Shown piece after piece: positions 48,827 through 58,309 of a DNA stretch of 64,000 bases. Where the stretch lies: contig NZ_VIWX01000003.1 of NCBI RefSeq assembly GCF_007829955.1, positions 248,001 to 312,000 of the forward strand, in the 5' to 3' direction. The translations under genes and the position numbers were made by a program. Position 1 is the stretch's first letter. Every line of letters starts with the position of its first letter. The DNA comes from Saccharopolyspora dendranthemae. GTDB lineage: Bacteria; Actinomycetota; Actinomycetes; Mycobacteriales; Pseudonocardiaceae. The notes under the pieces are model-generated. The model saw nothing but the letters and a program-made list of their open reading frames with translations. It made no database searches and was not told the DNA's origin.

Positions 48827-48998
48827 TGGAACTCCCTATCCGAACTGTGTGTCGACTTGTGGAGGTCGGCGCGTGGCCGGCCGCGCAGCGGACATCGCCG
48901 CTGAATCGATCTGGCCGGAGCCTACGACCACGAACCGGGGCAGCGAGCCGGGTGGTGCGCAGGATGTGAGCCGCGCACCACCGCGGCCGTGCCGAACG

Positions 48999-50123
48999 TC
49001 AGCCGGGCAGGCGGACCGGCATCAACAGGTAGAGGTAGCCCTCCTGGACCTGGCCGTTGTCGTCGATCGGCTTGATCAACGCCGGGCGGTTGGAGGTGGT
49101 GAACTGCATCTGAGCGCGCTCGGACTTCAGGGCGCTGAGCCCGTCGAGCAGGTACGCCGGGTTGAACGCGATGGTCAGCTCCTCGCCGTCGAGCTCGATC
49201 GGGAGCTCTTCCTCGGCGCTGCCCTCGTCGTCACCGCCGGCGGACAGCCGCAGCAGCCGGTCGGAGAACTCGAGCCGGACCTGCGTGCCGCGCTCGGCCA
49301 CCAGCGACACGCGCTTGATCGCCTCGGCCAGCGGCGAGACGTCGATGTTCGCGGTCACCGCGGTCTCGGCCGGGAGCAGCTGGCGGTACTTGGGGAACTC
49401 CGCGTCCAGCAGGCGGCTGGTGTTCCGGCGGGTCGTGCCGGACAGGCCGAGCAGTCCGTCACCCGAGGCCAGCGAGATCTCCACCTTGCTCGCGCCGGCG
49501 CCCAGCGTCTTGGCCGAGTCGGCGAGCGTCTTGGCCGGGACCAGCACCTGGGTGTCCTCGACGCCCGCGCCCGGCTCCCAGGTGATCTCGCGCATCGCGA
49601 GCCGGAACCGGTCGGTGGCGACCATGGTCAGCTTGTCGGCGTTGATCTCCATCCGGATGCCGGTGAGCATCGGGAGCGTGTCGTCCTTGCCCGCCGCGAT
49701 GGCGACCTGGCCGACCGCCTCGCTGAACAGGTCGGTGGGCACGGACCCGGCGTGATCGGGCATGTCCGGCAGCGCCGGGTAGTCCTCGACCGGCATGGTC
49801 GGCAGGCTGAACCGGGAGCTGCCGCAGGTGATCGTCACCCGGGAGCCGTCGACGGTCAGCTCGACCGGGCGCGCCGGCAACGCCTTGGTGATGTCGGCCA
49901 GCAGACGCCCCGAGACCAGGGTCTTCCCGCTGGCATCGATCGAGGCCTCGATGGTGACCTGCGCCGAGACCTCGTAGTCGAAGCCGGAGATGGTCAGCGC
50001 TTCCCCGGAACTCGCATCGAGCAGCACCCCGCCCAGCACCGGAACCGGTGGCCGCGACGGCAAGCTGCGCGCGACCCAGGCGACGGCGTCGGCAAGACCG
50101 TCACGCTCCACGCGGATCTTCAT
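48999..50123 (-). CDS. dnaN: DNA polymerase III beta subunit (sliding clamp)
   Basis: The ATG at 50123 has AAAGGA upstream and yields 374 residues starting [20 protein letters not shown]. Three clamp domains are present: residues 1-125, 126-250 and 251-374. The C-terminal motif LMPVRL, near the protein end, is the conserved binding pocket edge. The ring holds the polymerase on DNA. The gene lies just after oriC and reads away from it. Confidence 0.97.
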   Translation of the reverse strand: MKIRVERDGLADAVAWVARSLPSRPPVPVLGGVLLDASSGEALTISGFDYEVSAQVTIEASIDASGKTLVSGRLLADITKALPARPVELTVDGSRVTITCGSSRFSLPTMPVEDYPALPDMPDHAGSVPTDLFSEAVGQVAIAAGKDDTLPMLTGIRMEINADKLTMVATDRFRLAMREITWEPGAGVEDTQVLVPAKTLADSAKTLGAGASKVEISLASGDGLLGLSGTTRRNTSRLLDAEFPKYRQLLPAETAVTANIDVSPLAEAIKRVSLVAERGTQVRLEFSDRLLRLSAGGDDEGSAEEELPIELDGEELTIAFNPAYLLDGLSALKSERAQMQFTTSNRPALIKPIDDNGQVQEGYLYLLMPVRLPG

Positions 50124-50370
50124 GGGTGTCCTTTCGGTTTCAGCCGTGGCTCGGCTGCCGAGAACTGTGTCGAGCCGTGCGCGGCTGGAAGGTTCGGTGT
50201 GCTCCGCATCGAGGGCGAAGCGATCCCGCAGCGAGAACGCCGGAGAACTTCGCTCGGAGTTCGAGCCGGGGCGTCTCGGTGCGGGGAGTTCCACCGTAGA
50301 GCGTGCTCACCGATCTCCGCATCCGGGTCGGGGCACTTGGTCGAGGCGGGTTCGAGCTTCGCGGCGCCAG

Positions 50371-50797
50371 TTGTCCACTTATCCACCGCCCCTAGTTCTC
50401 TTTTCTTATTTTCTAAGAAGAGAAGAAATGTCCGCAGTAGTAGTAAGGCCTGTGAGTTGTGGGGACAACCGTCGTTTGGGCTGGTCGGGTGGCCTGCTCC
50501 GGTGTGGATGGCAACTGGAAGTAACCGGGGACTGCGACAGCCGTGTGGTGGACAACTTCTGACCGTCTTGAGTTGCTCCACAACCATCCCCAGTTGTCCA
50601 CACTCCCATCCACAGTGAGACCCCGGGTTGTACCCATCCCGGGGTGGATGGGGAGTTCTCCACCGGTCGGGTTGTGGGCAGAGTTGTGGGAACTCTGTTG
50701 GCAACCCGCCCTCAGCATGTGAGCAGCTTGTGCACAGCATGTGGATGGGATGGGGAAAATTGCAGGTCACGCCTGGGGATTGAATTTCTGTGGACAG
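50371..50797. other. oriC: oriC: chromosomal replication origin
   Basis: The dnaN-dnaA gap contains about a dozen DnaA boxes. Exact or near matches are TTGTCCACT (50371), TTATCCACC (50379), TTGTCCACC on minus (50547-50555), TTGTCCACA (50594-50602), CCATCCACA (50606-50614), TTCTCCACC (50656-50664), TTGTGCACA (50728-50736), CCATCCACA on minus (50503-50511 and 50740-50748) and CTGTCCACA on minus (50789-50797). An AT-rich stretch (50392-50430, including TTCTTATTTTCTAAGAA) is the likely unwinding element and adjoins the boxes on the dnaN side. Flanking dnaA and dnaN are diagnostic. Confidence 0.93.
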
Positions 50798-51296
50798 CTG
50801 GCGCCTTCGCGCGTTTTTTGTCGACGCGGTGAGGTGAGGCCCACTCGTCCGGCCAGAAAAGTTCTCGCCGTGAATGTTCCCGGTCGCACTGAGCGCGTCC
50901 GCACGAACACTGAAAGTGGTGATTTTCGGGCTCGGTCCTTGCGCTGAGGCGTTCCGCGGCCCTCGGTCACGCCCGGATCTGGCCCGAATCTTTCTGTTCG
51001 GGCCCGGGGATCGGAGCGGGCAGGCCGAACAGAAACCTCGCGAACCCGCCCGGGGACCGCTCCCCACCGGCACGCGCGCGGGGGTGAACCGGGGTCGGAA
51101 CGGACGAAGGTTTCTGCCTGGGCGGGTGGATCGCGGCAGGCGGCACTACCAGAAAGATCGGTCGCTCGCGGCCTAGGGAATCACACCAGGGGACCCGCAA
51201 AAGCCCGTCAGCGGCCAAATGAGCGGCTGAGTTTCTGAACGTGCAGGTCAGGAGCTTGATCCGACCTGCTGATCAGGGCGGTGGCCGAAAAGAAGA

Positions 51297-51330
51297 GCCG
51301 AGAACAACTCGGACGGCGGTTGTTCTCGGC
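51297..51330 (-). terminator. Terminator of dnaA
   Basis: GCCGAGAACAAC (51297-51308) pairs with GTTGTTCTCGGC (51319-51330) around a ten-base loop, 13 bases past the dnaA stop; CTTCTTTTC follows on the minus strand. It shields oriC from dnaA transcription. Confidence 0.85.
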
Positions 51331-51343
51331 GGGGACCCGTCGG

Positions 51344-53194
51344 TCAGCGGGACTGCTGCTTGATGCGGGCGGTCAGCTCCTGGACGTGCTCGTACACGCG
51401 CCGGCGCTCCGCCATCTCCTTGCGGATCTTCTTGTCGGCGTACATGACCGTGGTGTGGTCGCGGCTGCCGAAGTACTGACCGATCTTGGGCAGCGACGAG
51501 TCCGTCAGCTCCCGGCACAGGTACATCGCGATCTGCCGCGCCTGGGCCAGCGCCTTCGTCTTGCCCGGGCCGCACAGGTCGTCCATGGTCACCCCGAAGT
51601 AGTCCGCGGTGACGGCCATGATCGTCGGAGCGGTGATCTCCGGTGTCTGCGAGTCGGGGATCAGGTCGCGCAGCACGATCTCGGCCAGCTGCAGGTCGAC
51701 CGGCTGCCGGTTCAGCGACGCGAACGCGGTGACCCGGATCAGCGCGCCTTCCAGCTCGCGGATGTTGCGCTCGATGCGCGAGGCGATGAACTCCAGCACG
51801 TCGGCCGGCGCGTTCATCCGGTCCTGCGCGGCCTTCTTCCGGAGGATCGCGATCCGCGTCTCCAGCTCAGGCGGCTGGATGTCGGTGATCAGACCCCACT
51901 CGAACCGGGTGCGCAGCCGGTCTTCCAGCGTGCGCAGCCCCTTCGGCGGCCGGTCGGAGGACACCACGATCTGCTTGTTCGAGTTGTGCAGCGTGTTGAA
52001 GGTGTGGAAGAACTCCTCCTGGGTGCCTTCCTTGCCCTCCAAGAACTGGATGTCGTCGACCAGCAGCACGTCGACGTCGCGGTATCGGCGTTGGAACGCC
52101 ACCTGCCGGTCGTCGCGCAGCGAGTTGATGAAGTCGTTGGTGAACTCTTCGGTCGAGACGTAGCGGACCCGCATGCCCGGGAACAGCCGCTGCGTGTAGT
52201 GCCCGACCGCGTGCAGCAGGTGCGTCTTGCCGAGACCCGACTCGCCCCAGATGAACAGCGGGTTGTACGCCCGCGCCGGTGCCTCGGCCGCGGCGACCGC
52301 GGCAGCGTGCGCGAACCGGTTCGACGAACCGATCACGAAGGTGTCGAAGGTGTACTTCGCGTTGAGCCTGGTCTGCGAGGTCGGCGGCGCGTGCTTGGGA
52401 GCCGTGAACGGCTGACCCTGCTGGGGCTCGGCCGACGGGATCGTCTGACCTGGGTTCTGCCCGCCCTGGCCGCGGCCGAAGGTCGGCCACACGCCCTCGT
52501 CGGCGGCGGGCTGACCGGCGTCGGAGTCGGAGGATTCCGGTTCGGCGGAGGTCTCCGCGACCGGTTCTTCCTCCTCCTCGGGCTCGGGTTCCGGGTCCGG
52601 CTTGGCGGACTGCGGCTTCGGGACCTCACCGTTGGGCCACTTGAACTCGGCCGTCGGGAAGTCGATGTTCGCGGCGGGCGTCGGCTGCGAATCCGGAGCC
52701 GCGTGCTTTCCCTGACCCTCTGAACTGGGAGAACCGGGTCCGGGCACGACGGGGATGGATCCCGTGTGGCCGATCGAACCGGTGTGAGCGGTGTGGCCGT
52801 ACGGGCTGTCGCCGCCGAAACCGGGTACCGAGATGTAGGTGGGCGAGGACTGATCGTCCCCGCCGCGCGGGCTCCAGGTCTCAGGAGCGGGTGCGGGTGC
52901 CGGCGCGGCGACCGGACGGGTCGGCGCGGGCACCGCGGTGTCGACCTTCACGGCGAGCGAGATGTCGCGGCCCAGCCGGCGGGACAGGGCATCGGTGATG
53001 GGGTCGCGCAGCGCGCGTTCGATGGCTTCCTTCGCGAAGTCGCTCGGAGCGGCCAGCAGCGCGGTCCCGTCGAGCAGCCCGATGGGGCGGGTGACCCGCA
53101 TCCACGCGCGTTGCTGCGGCGAGAGAGTGCCGGAGGACAGCTCCTGCACCACCTCGTCCCAAACTCGATCGAGATCGGCTTGGTGGTCGGACAC
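51344..53194 (-). CDS. dnaA: Chromosomal replication initiator DnaA
   Basis: The GTG at 53194 is preceded by GGGGAGG and gives 616 residues. Domain I covers residues 1-90 (starting [19 protein letters not shown]). Domain II is a very long Pro/Glu/Ser-rich linker (about 100-275), as in Streptomyces. The AAA+ domain has WGESGLGKT (Lys323) and [11 protein letters not shown] near 375. Domain IV ends with the DnaA signature [16 protein letters not shown] near 575. Its own promoter region carries DnaA boxes at 53310-53330, consistent with autoregulation. Confidence 0.98.
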   Translation of the reverse strand: MSDHQADLDRVWDEVVQELSSGTLSPQQRAWMRVTRPIGLLDGTALLAAPSDFAKEAIERALRDPITDALSRRLGRDISLAVKVDTAVPAPTRPVAAPAPAPAPETWSPRGGDDQSSPTYISVPGFGGDSPYGHTAHTGSIGHTGSIPVVPGPGSPSSEGQGKHAAPDSQPTPAANIDFPTAEFKWPNGEVPKPQSAKPDPEPEPEEEEEPVAETSAEPESSDSDAGQPAADEGVWPTFGRGQGGQNPGQTIPSAEPQQGQPFTAPKHAPPTSQTRLNAKYTFDTFVIGSSNRFAHAAAVAAAEAPARAYNPLFIWGESGLGKTHLLHAVGHYTQRLFPGMRVRYVSTEEFTNDFINSLRDDRQVAFQRRYRDVDVLLVDDIQFLEGKEGTQEEFFHTFNTLHNSNKQIVVSSDRPPKGLRTLEDRLRTRFEWGLITDIQPPELETRIAILRKKAAQDRMNAPADVLEFIASRIERNIRELEGALIRVTAFASLNRQPVDLQLAEIVLRDLIPDSQTPEITAPTIMAVTADYFGVTMDDLCGPGKTKALAQARQIAMYLCRELTDSSLPKIGQYFGSRDHTTVMYADKKIRKEMAERRRVYEHVQELTARIKQQSR

Positions 53195-53862
53195 CGCCTG
53201 CTCCCCTCCCCTCGCTTGATTGCTCCCCGGTTGCGGTCCCGGTCCCCAGCCCCCACAGTTGCACGGGTAGCGGGTACCGCGGCACTGGTGGGCGACTCGA
53301 TGGACACACGTGTCCACAGAGTTGTCCACAACGTGTGTATGAAGGTACGGCAGACCGTTCCGGTGTTTCCCCCTGGGGCCGCCCTACCTCTGCGATCGAG
53401 GTCAGTCCCCCTGACTGCGAACCGATGCTCCCACCTACCGGTCCTGCGGCATCGCAGGGAGGCACGCTAACAAGCAGCGGCCTCAGCCACAAGCAGATCC
53501 CGGGGGCCTCGCGGAGATCGTGATGTGGCAGGCTCTCCGGTGTCGACGAGCGGTGTCGCGATCACCAGCGCGGACTCGCCGGAGAAGATCGATCACGCCT
53601 CGGCCTGGCCCAGCGCCCTTCGTTATGACGCCGATGCCGCCGGATGTCCACCCCCGGCTGTGCACCTGCTGTTGGCTCTGGCGTACCCTCGTACAGTCCC
53701 CCGCTTGTGCAGCGGGCATGTCGGCGCGCCGACATCACGCCCGGCCTTGCGGCTCTTGGCCCGCTCCCTGCGGGCCTGCGGGTTTCAAGAACCGGGGACA
53801 CCAAGACCGAACCGTGGTCCGAAGGCGACCATCGGTGCCTGTAGTAACCGGGAGATCCGACC
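53195..53862. promoter_or_regulatory. Divergent dnaA-rpmH intergenic region with DnaA boxes
   Basis: GTGTCCACA (53310-53318) and TTGTCCACA (53322-53330) lie 117-137 bases upstream of dnaA, and TGGACAC pairs with GTGTCCA around ACAC-type centre at 53301-53316. A perfect 18-base palindrome (ATGTCGGCGCGCCGACAT) is at 53718-53735, upstream of rpmH. The gap should hold the dnaA and rpmH promoters; I see no gene. Confidence 0.7.
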
Positions 53863-54006
53863 GTGAGCAAGGGCAAGCGCACTTTCCAGCCGAACAACCG
53901 CCGCCGTGCTAGGAAGCACGGGTTCCGGCTGCGCATGCGCACTCGCGCCGGCCGGGCCATCGTGGCCACGCGCCGTCGCCGGGGCCGCGCGCAGCTTTCT
54001 GCCTGA
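53863..54006 (+). CDS. rpmH: 50S ribosomal protein L34
   Basis: The GTG start gives 47 residues, [20 protein letters not shown] followed by [20 protein letters not shown] and GRAQLSA, an almost perfect L34. It opens the rpmH-rnpA-yidD-yidC-khpB operon that leads away from dnaA in nearly all bacteria. Confidence 0.98.
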   Translation: MSKGKRTFQPNNRRRARKHGFRLRMRTRAGRAIVATRRRRGRAQLSA

Positions 54007-54018
54007 TCGCGTCCGGCC

Positions 54019-54450
54019 GTGCTTCCCACGGCAGCCCGGCTGACCAGGAACCAGGATTTCCGACTGGTGGTCCGCCGTGGTCGTCGGGCAGGACGCCCCC
54101 GCTTGGTGGTCCACGTCCTGCGCCCGGACCAGGTCCGGGCTCGGATGAGTGGTGAGGCCGAGCCGGAGGCTCAAGCTAATACGGCACCCACCCGGGACTC
54201 GTCTGCTTCGACCCGGGTGGGTTTTGTCGTCAGCAAGGCCGTGGGCGTTGCGGTGGTCCGCCACCGGGTCGCTCGTCGTCTGCGTCACCTGATGCGAGAC
54301 CGCATTCCGGACCTGCCCGCTGGCACACTGGTGGTGGTTCGAGCGCTGCCTCCAGCGGCGGGCGCGTCCAGCGGGGAACTCGGTGCGGACATCGACGGAG
54401 CGTTGAAGAAACTTCGCATCCGTTGCTCCGATGGCCCGGGCAGCAGTTGA
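54019..54450 (+). CDS. rnpA: Ribonuclease P protein component
   Basis: The 143-residue protein helps the RNase P RNA process tRNA 5' ends. It starts at a GTG 12 bases past rpmH, with [20 protein letters not shown]. The RNA-binding motif is [20 protein letters not shown] followed by [10 protein letters not shown] charged insertion ([20 protein letters not shown]) in the middle is longer than in many homologues. Confidence 0.95.
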   Translation: MLPTAARLTRNQDFRLVVRRGRRAGRPRLVVHVLRPDQVRARMSGEAEPEAQANTAPTRDSSASTRVGFVVSKAVGVAVVRHRVARRLRHLMRDRIPDLPAGTLVVVRALPPAAGASSGELGADIDGALKKLRIRCSDGPGSS

Positions 54451-54467
54451 TGGCGGGGTTGTAGGAG

Positions 54468-54797
54468 ATGGCACCGGATTGGCGGCATGACGATTCGCAT
54501 GACGAAAGTCGTGCGGGACGCAAGGCCGACCTGTCCGCCTGGATCCTGCTCGGCCCCGTCCACGCGTACCGCAAGGTCATCTCCCCGCTGCTGCCGCCGA
54601 TGTGCCGGTTCTACCCGAGCTGCAGCGCCTACGCTGTTGAGGCGCTGACCGTGCACGGGTTGTTCCGCGGCGGATGGCTCACCGTCCGCCGGCTCCTGCG
54701 CTGCGGCCCCTGGCACCCCGGAGGACTGGACCCGGTCCCACCACCCCGTGAGCGGCGAGCAGGCATTCGCCTTTCCGACAAACCCGCCGAGGAGTAG
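54468..54797 (+). CDS. yidD: Membrane protein insertion efficiency factor YidD
   Basis: The 109-residue protein contains the YidD core [39 protein letters not shown] and [15 protein letters not shown], with three conserved Cys. It helps YidC insert membrane proteins. The N-terminal 22 residues are polar and not conserved, so a later start is possible. yidC follows six bases on. Confidence 0.95.
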   Translation: MAPDWRHDDSHDESRAGRKADLSAWILLGPVHAYRKVISPLLPPMCRFYPSCSAYAVEALTVHGLFRGGWLTVRRLLRCGPWHPGGLDPVPPPRERRAGIRLSDKPAEE

Positions 54798-54802
54798 CCC
54801 GC

Positions 54803-55741
54803 GTGCTGGACTTCATCTACTACCCCGTGTCGGCCATCCTCTGGTTCTGGCACAAGGTCTTCGGTTACGTGCTCGAACCCTCGAGCGGGTTCGCCTGGGC
54901 GCTGTCGGTCATCTTCCTCGTCTTCACGCTGCGCGCGCTTCTGTTCAAGCCGTTCGTGCACCAGGTCCGCTCGATGAAGAAGATGCAGGACTTCGCTCCC
55001 CTGGTGCGAGAGCTGCAGGAGAAGCACGGCGACGACAAGCAGAAGCTCGCGACGGAGATGCAGAAGCTCCAGACCGAGCAGGGCTTCAACCCGCTGTCCG
55101 GCTGCCTGCCCATGCTCGTGCAGATCCCGGTGTTCATCGGTCTCTTCCACGTGCTCAACGGCTTCAAGCCCGGCGCCCCCGGGAACTTCGTCTTCAACGC
55201 CGCCGACGTCGCCTCCTTCGTCGAGGCCGACCTGTTCGGCGCGAAGCTGTCCAACACCCTCAGCCAGGCTCCCGACGTGCTCGCGGCCTTCGGGACGGAT
55301 CGCCTGTCGATGATGGTGGTGGCCGTTCCGCTGATGATCGCGGCCGCGATCGCCACCCACTTCACCGCCCGGCACTCGTTGGAGCGGCAGAGCGCGCAGG
55401 CCGCCGCCAACCCGCAGGCGGCGATGACCAACAAACTGATGCTGTGGATCTTCCCGATGTTCGCTATCGTCGGTGGTCCGTTCCTCCCGCTGGCCATCTT
55501 GATCTACTGGCTCGCGAACAACTTCTGGACGCTGGGACAGCAACGAGTGGTGTACCGCCGGATCGACCGCGAGGAGGCTGCGTCAGCCGACGCGCCCGCG
55601 GTCGCGAACCCGGAAGGCACGATTTCGGCCACCGCTGATTCGGCCACCGCTGAGAAGGCGTCCGATGACCAACCCGGTGAGATCCCCGGGGTGATCGAAG
55701 ACCGCGCTCGCGACACGGAGAAGCCTGGCGAGTCCCGCTGA
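54803..55741 (+). CDS. yidC: Membrane protein insertase YidC
   Basis: This 312-residue Oxa1/YidC insertase starts at GTG with LDFIYYPVSAILWFWHKVFG. The conserved Arg of the hydrophilic groove is in VFTLRALLFKP, followed by a cytoplasmic coiled hairpin (MQDFAPLVRELQEKHGDDKQ). Helices carry LSGCLPMLVQIPVFIGLFHV. The tail is acidic and Ala-rich. It lacks the large periplasmic domain of Gram-negative YidC. Confidence 0.96.
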   Translation: MLDFIYYPVSAILWFWHKVFGYVLEPSSGFAWALSVIFLVFTLRALLFKPFVHQVRSMKKMQDFAPLVRELQEKHGDDKQKLATEMQKLQTEQGFNPLSGCLPMLVQIPVFIGLFHVLNGFKPGAPGNFVFNAADVASFVEADLFGAKLSNTLSQAPDVLAAFGTDRLSMMVVAVPLMIAAAIATHFTARHSLERQSAQAAANPQAAMTNKLMLWIFPMFAIVGGPFLPLAILIYWLANNFWTLGQQRVVYRRIDREEAASADAPAVANPEGTISATADSATAEKASDDQPGEIPGVIEDRARDTEKPGESR

Positions 55742-55774
55742 TCCCGTCGCGAACCCCTGGAGAGGAGACACCCA

Positions 55775-56338
55775 GTGTCTGAAACTGTGCAGGAGAGCCC
55801 GGCCGTCGCCGAGGGCTCCAACGCCCCCGCCAATACTGACGCCCCCGCCGAGTCCTCCCCCGAGGCGTCCAACACGGAGACACTGCTGGTGCAGGAGGGT
55901 GACGTCGCGGGCGATTACCTGGAGCGGCTGCTCGACCTGCTCGACTACGACGGGGACATCGACCTCGACGTGGAAGCCGGCCGCGCCGTGGTGAGCGTCG
56001 ACGGCGGACCCGATCTCGAGAAGCTGGTCGGCGGTCGCGGCCAGGTGCTGGAGGCGCTGCAGGAGCTGACCCGGCTCGCGGTCCAGCAGGACACCGGAGT
56101 GCGCAGCCGCCTGATGCTCGACGTGTCCGGGTGGCGCGCCGGGCGGCGCGAGGAGCTCTCCGATCTCGGTCGCTCCACCGCCGAGGAGGTCCTCAAGACC
56201 GGGCAGGAGGCGCGGCTGCGTCCGATGACCCCGTTCGAGCGCAAGATCATCCACGACGCGGTCGCCGCGATCGAGGGGGTCTACAGCGAGAGCGAGGGCG
56301 AAGAGCCCAGCCGCAAGGTGGTCGTCTTCAAGAGCTGA
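55775..56338 (+). CDS. khpB: KhpB/Jag-type RNA-binding protein (KH and R3H domains)
   Basis: The 187-residue protein has an acidic Ala/Pro-rich N-terminus, a Jag-type KH region (VQEGDVAGDYLERLLDLLDY ... VSVDGGPDLEKLVGGRGQV) and a C-terminal R3H domain (LRPMTPFERKIIHDAVAAIE). KhpB pairs with KhpA to bind RNA and influences cell elongation. It is the last gene of the rpmH operon and is followed by a strong terminator. Confidence 0.94.
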   Translation: MSETVQESPAVAEGSNAPANTDAPAESSPEASNTETLLVQEGDVAGDYLERLLDLLDYDGDIDLDVEAGRAVVSVDGGPDLEKLVGGRGQVLEALQELTRLAVQQDTGVRSRLMLDVSGWRAGRREELSDLGRSTAEEVLKTGQEARLRPMTPFERKIIHDAVAAIEGVYSESEGEEPSRKVVVFKS

Positions 56339-56358
56339 GACCGCTCCCCCGCTTCACC

Positions 56359-56388
56359 GCCCCCGTCGGACTCCGGTCCGGCGGGGGC
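56359..56388 (+). terminator. Terminator after khpB
   Basis: Thirteen-base arms (56359-56371 and 56376-56388) pair with one G-T wobble around TCCG; GTTTTGT follows. Confidence 0.92.
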
Positions 56389-56520
56389 GTTTTGTCGACT
56401 TGGCCATAAGTGGTGCGAGCCCGGCCGCGGTTGGGTTGGGCATGTAGTCGGTCCGCAATGCTTCTGCAACTCTGCTCTGGCTGAATGAGTGATGCCGCCG
56501 TCGGCGTACTCGTTCGGCGC

Positions 56521-56536
56521 GGTTTCACGTGAAACA
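56521..56536. promoter_or_regulatory. parS: parS site 1
   Basis: The exact 14-base ParB core GTTTCACGTGAAAC lies at 56522-56535; the flanks give 15 of 16 matches to the consensus. Confidence 0.95.
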
Positions 56537-56591
56537 GCGGGTTGGTGCACGACCCCGGACATCGATCCGGCAGTCTAGACACGAAGTCTTT

Positions 56592-56607
56592 GGTTTCACG
56601 TGAAACA
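56592..56607. promoter_or_regulatory. parS: parS site 2, adjoining the rsmG start
   Basis: The exact core GTTTCACGTGAAAC is at 56593-56606, ending seven bases before the rsmG GTG. The two intergenic sites are 71 bases apart. Confidence 0.95.
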
Positions 56608-56612
56608 GCGGG

Positions 56613-57317
56613 GTGAATGTCTTGACCGGAGGTGTGCCCGAGGCGGCGCGGACCGTTTTCGGCGAGCGAGTGGAGTTGGCGGAGAGGTTCGCCGAGTTAC
56701 TCCAGGAGCATGGAATCCGCCGCGGATTGATCGGTCCCCGCGAGTTGGACCGCCTCTGGGAAAGACATCTGCTGAACTCTGCTGTGATTGCGGAGTTGCT
56801 CCCCCCTCAAAGCCGGGTTGTGGACGTAGGCTCTGGGGCGGGGTTGCCGGGCATCCCGTTGGCGATCGCTCGCCCGGATCTCACCCTCACCTTGCTGGAG
56901 CCGATGGCTCGGCGGGTGACGTGGTTGCAGGAAGTCATCACCGAGTTGGCGCTCACCGTTGAGGTGGTGCGTGGTCGTGCCGAGGAGGGTCCGGTGCGTG
57001 AACGACTTGCCGATCAGGATGTCGTGACCGCTCGCGCCGTGGCGCCGATGGAACGGCTCGCGAAGTGGTCTCTCCCGCTGCTGCGGCAGGACGGCCTCCT
57101 CCTCGCCATGAAGGGCGAAAGCGCGGCTGAGGAACTCGAACGGGATGCGGCGGCGATCGCCGCGGTCGGTGGCGGCCGTGGCGAAGTCAAATCATGCGGT
57201 GTCGGCGTACTCGATGTGCCGACGACCGTTGTCGTGGTGGAGCGGGTCGCGGCGGCCCGAACCTCGTCCGGTCGGCGTCGTGAGACACGTCGAGCGAGAA
57301 AGGAACGTGGACGGTGA
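56613..57317 (+). CDS. rsmG: 16S rRNA m7G527 methyltransferase
   Basis: The 234-residue enzyme (GidB) methylates N7 of G527 in 16S rRNA using S-adenosylmethionine; its loss gives low-level streptomycin resistance. The SAM motif is VVDVGSGAGLPGIPLAIARP, followed by LTLLEPMARRVTWL and VTARAVAPMERLAKWSLPLL. The C-terminus has a basic extension. The GTG start has no clear Shine-Dalgarno; the parS site occupies that stretch. It overlaps the annotated parA start by a GTGA. Confidence 0.93.
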   Translation: MNVLTGGVPEAARTVFGERVELAERFAELLQEHGIRRGLIGPRELDRLWERHLLNSAVIAELLPPQSRVVDVGSGAGLPGIPLAIARPDLTLTLLEPMARRVTWLQEVITELALTVEVVRGRAEEGPVRERLADQDVVTARAVAPMERLAKWSLPLLRQDGLLLAMKGESAAEELERDAAAIAAVGGGRGEVKSCGVGVLDVPTTVVVVERVAAARTSSGRRRETRRARKERGR

Positions 57318-58309
57318 ATCCGGAGGAAAACGGAGCGGGTCGGGTTTCACGTGAAACAAGGGGGCGCGCGATGGGCGCCATGCGATTCCCCTCCGGCCCG
57401 GAGAGCAACACCATGAGCTTCGGCCGTGACGACATCGGCTGGACTCCGATCATGGAGGAAGCGCAGCGCGCCACCCGCGTGCTGCACCCCGACGAGCTGG
57501 ACCTCCCCCGCCCCAAGAACCGGCGCATCATCACCGTGGCCAACCAGAAGGGTGGCGTCGGCAAGACGACGAGCACGGTGAACCTGGCGGCCGGTCTGGC
57601 GCTGCACGGGCTCAAGGTCTTGGTGATCGACCTCGACCCCCAGGGGAACGCGAGCACCGCGCTCGGCGTCGAGCACCGGGGCGGAGTTCCGTCGGTCTAC
57701 GAGGTCCTCCTCGGCGAGATCAGCGTTGCGGACGCGGCCGCCAAGAGCACCCAGTCCGACAACCTCTTCTGCGTTCCGGCCACGATCGACCTGGCCGGCT
57801 CGGAGATCGAGCTCGTGACGATGGTGGCGCGCGAAGGCCGTCTGAAGGAGGCCTTGAACTCGGAGGCGGTCGAGGCGCTCGACTTCGACTACGTCTTCGT
57901 GGACTGCCCGCCCTCGCTCGGCCTGCTCACGGTGAACGCGTTGGTCGCGGCTCACGAGGTGCTGATCCCGATCCAGTGCGAGTACTACGCGCTGGAAGGC
58001 CTGGGGCAGCTGCTCCGCAACATCGAGCTGGTGCAGTCGCACCTGAACCCCGCGCTGTGGGTCTCGACGATCCTGCTGACCATGTACGACGGTCGCACCA
58101 AGCTCGCCGATCAGGTCACCGCCGAGGTGCGTGGTCATTTCGGTGATCTGACCCTGCGGACGGTGATTCCGCGTAGCGTGAAGATTTCCGAGGCTCCGGG
58201 CTTTGGTCAGACGGTGCTGACCTACGATCCGGGTTCACGAGGCTCCATGAGCTACCTGGACGCGGCGCGAGAGATCGCGGAGCGGGGTGCCGAGAGGAAG
58301 ACAGCATGA
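57314..58309 (+). CDS. parA: Chromosome partitioning ATPase ParA
   Basis: ParA is the Walker-type ATPase that moves ParB-bound origins along the nucleoid. The deviant Walker A is KGGVGKTTS, Walker A' is [16 protein letters not shown] after FVDCPPS, and the end has [18 protein letters not shown]. Two starts compete: GTG at 57314 (331 residues, AAAGGA upstream, overlaps rsmG) and ATG at 57371 (312 residues, AAGGGGG upstream). In the longer version the parS copy at 57344 codes VSRET in the N-terminus. Confidence 0.96.
   Translation: MNPEENGAGRVSRETRGRAMGAMRFPSGPESNTMSFGRDDIGWTPIMEEAQRATRVLHPDELDLPRPKNRRIITVANQKGGVGKTTSTVNLAAGLALHGLKVLVIDLDPQGNASTALGVEHRGGVPSVYEVLLGEISVADAAAKSTQSDNLFCVPATIDLAGSEIELVTMVAREGRLKEALNSEAVEALDFDYVFVDCPPSLGLLTVNALVAAHEVLIPIQCEYYALEGLGQLLRNIELVQSHLNPALWVSTILLTMYDGRTKLADQVTAEVRGHFGDLTLRTVIPRSVKISEAPGFGQTVLTYDPGSRGSMSYLDAAREIAERGAERKTA
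57344..57357. promoter_or_regulatory. parS: parS site 3, at the parA 5' end
   Basis: The exact core GTTTCACGTGAAAC is inside the annotated parA frame, or in its leader if the ATG at 57371 is used. Confidence 0.95.
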
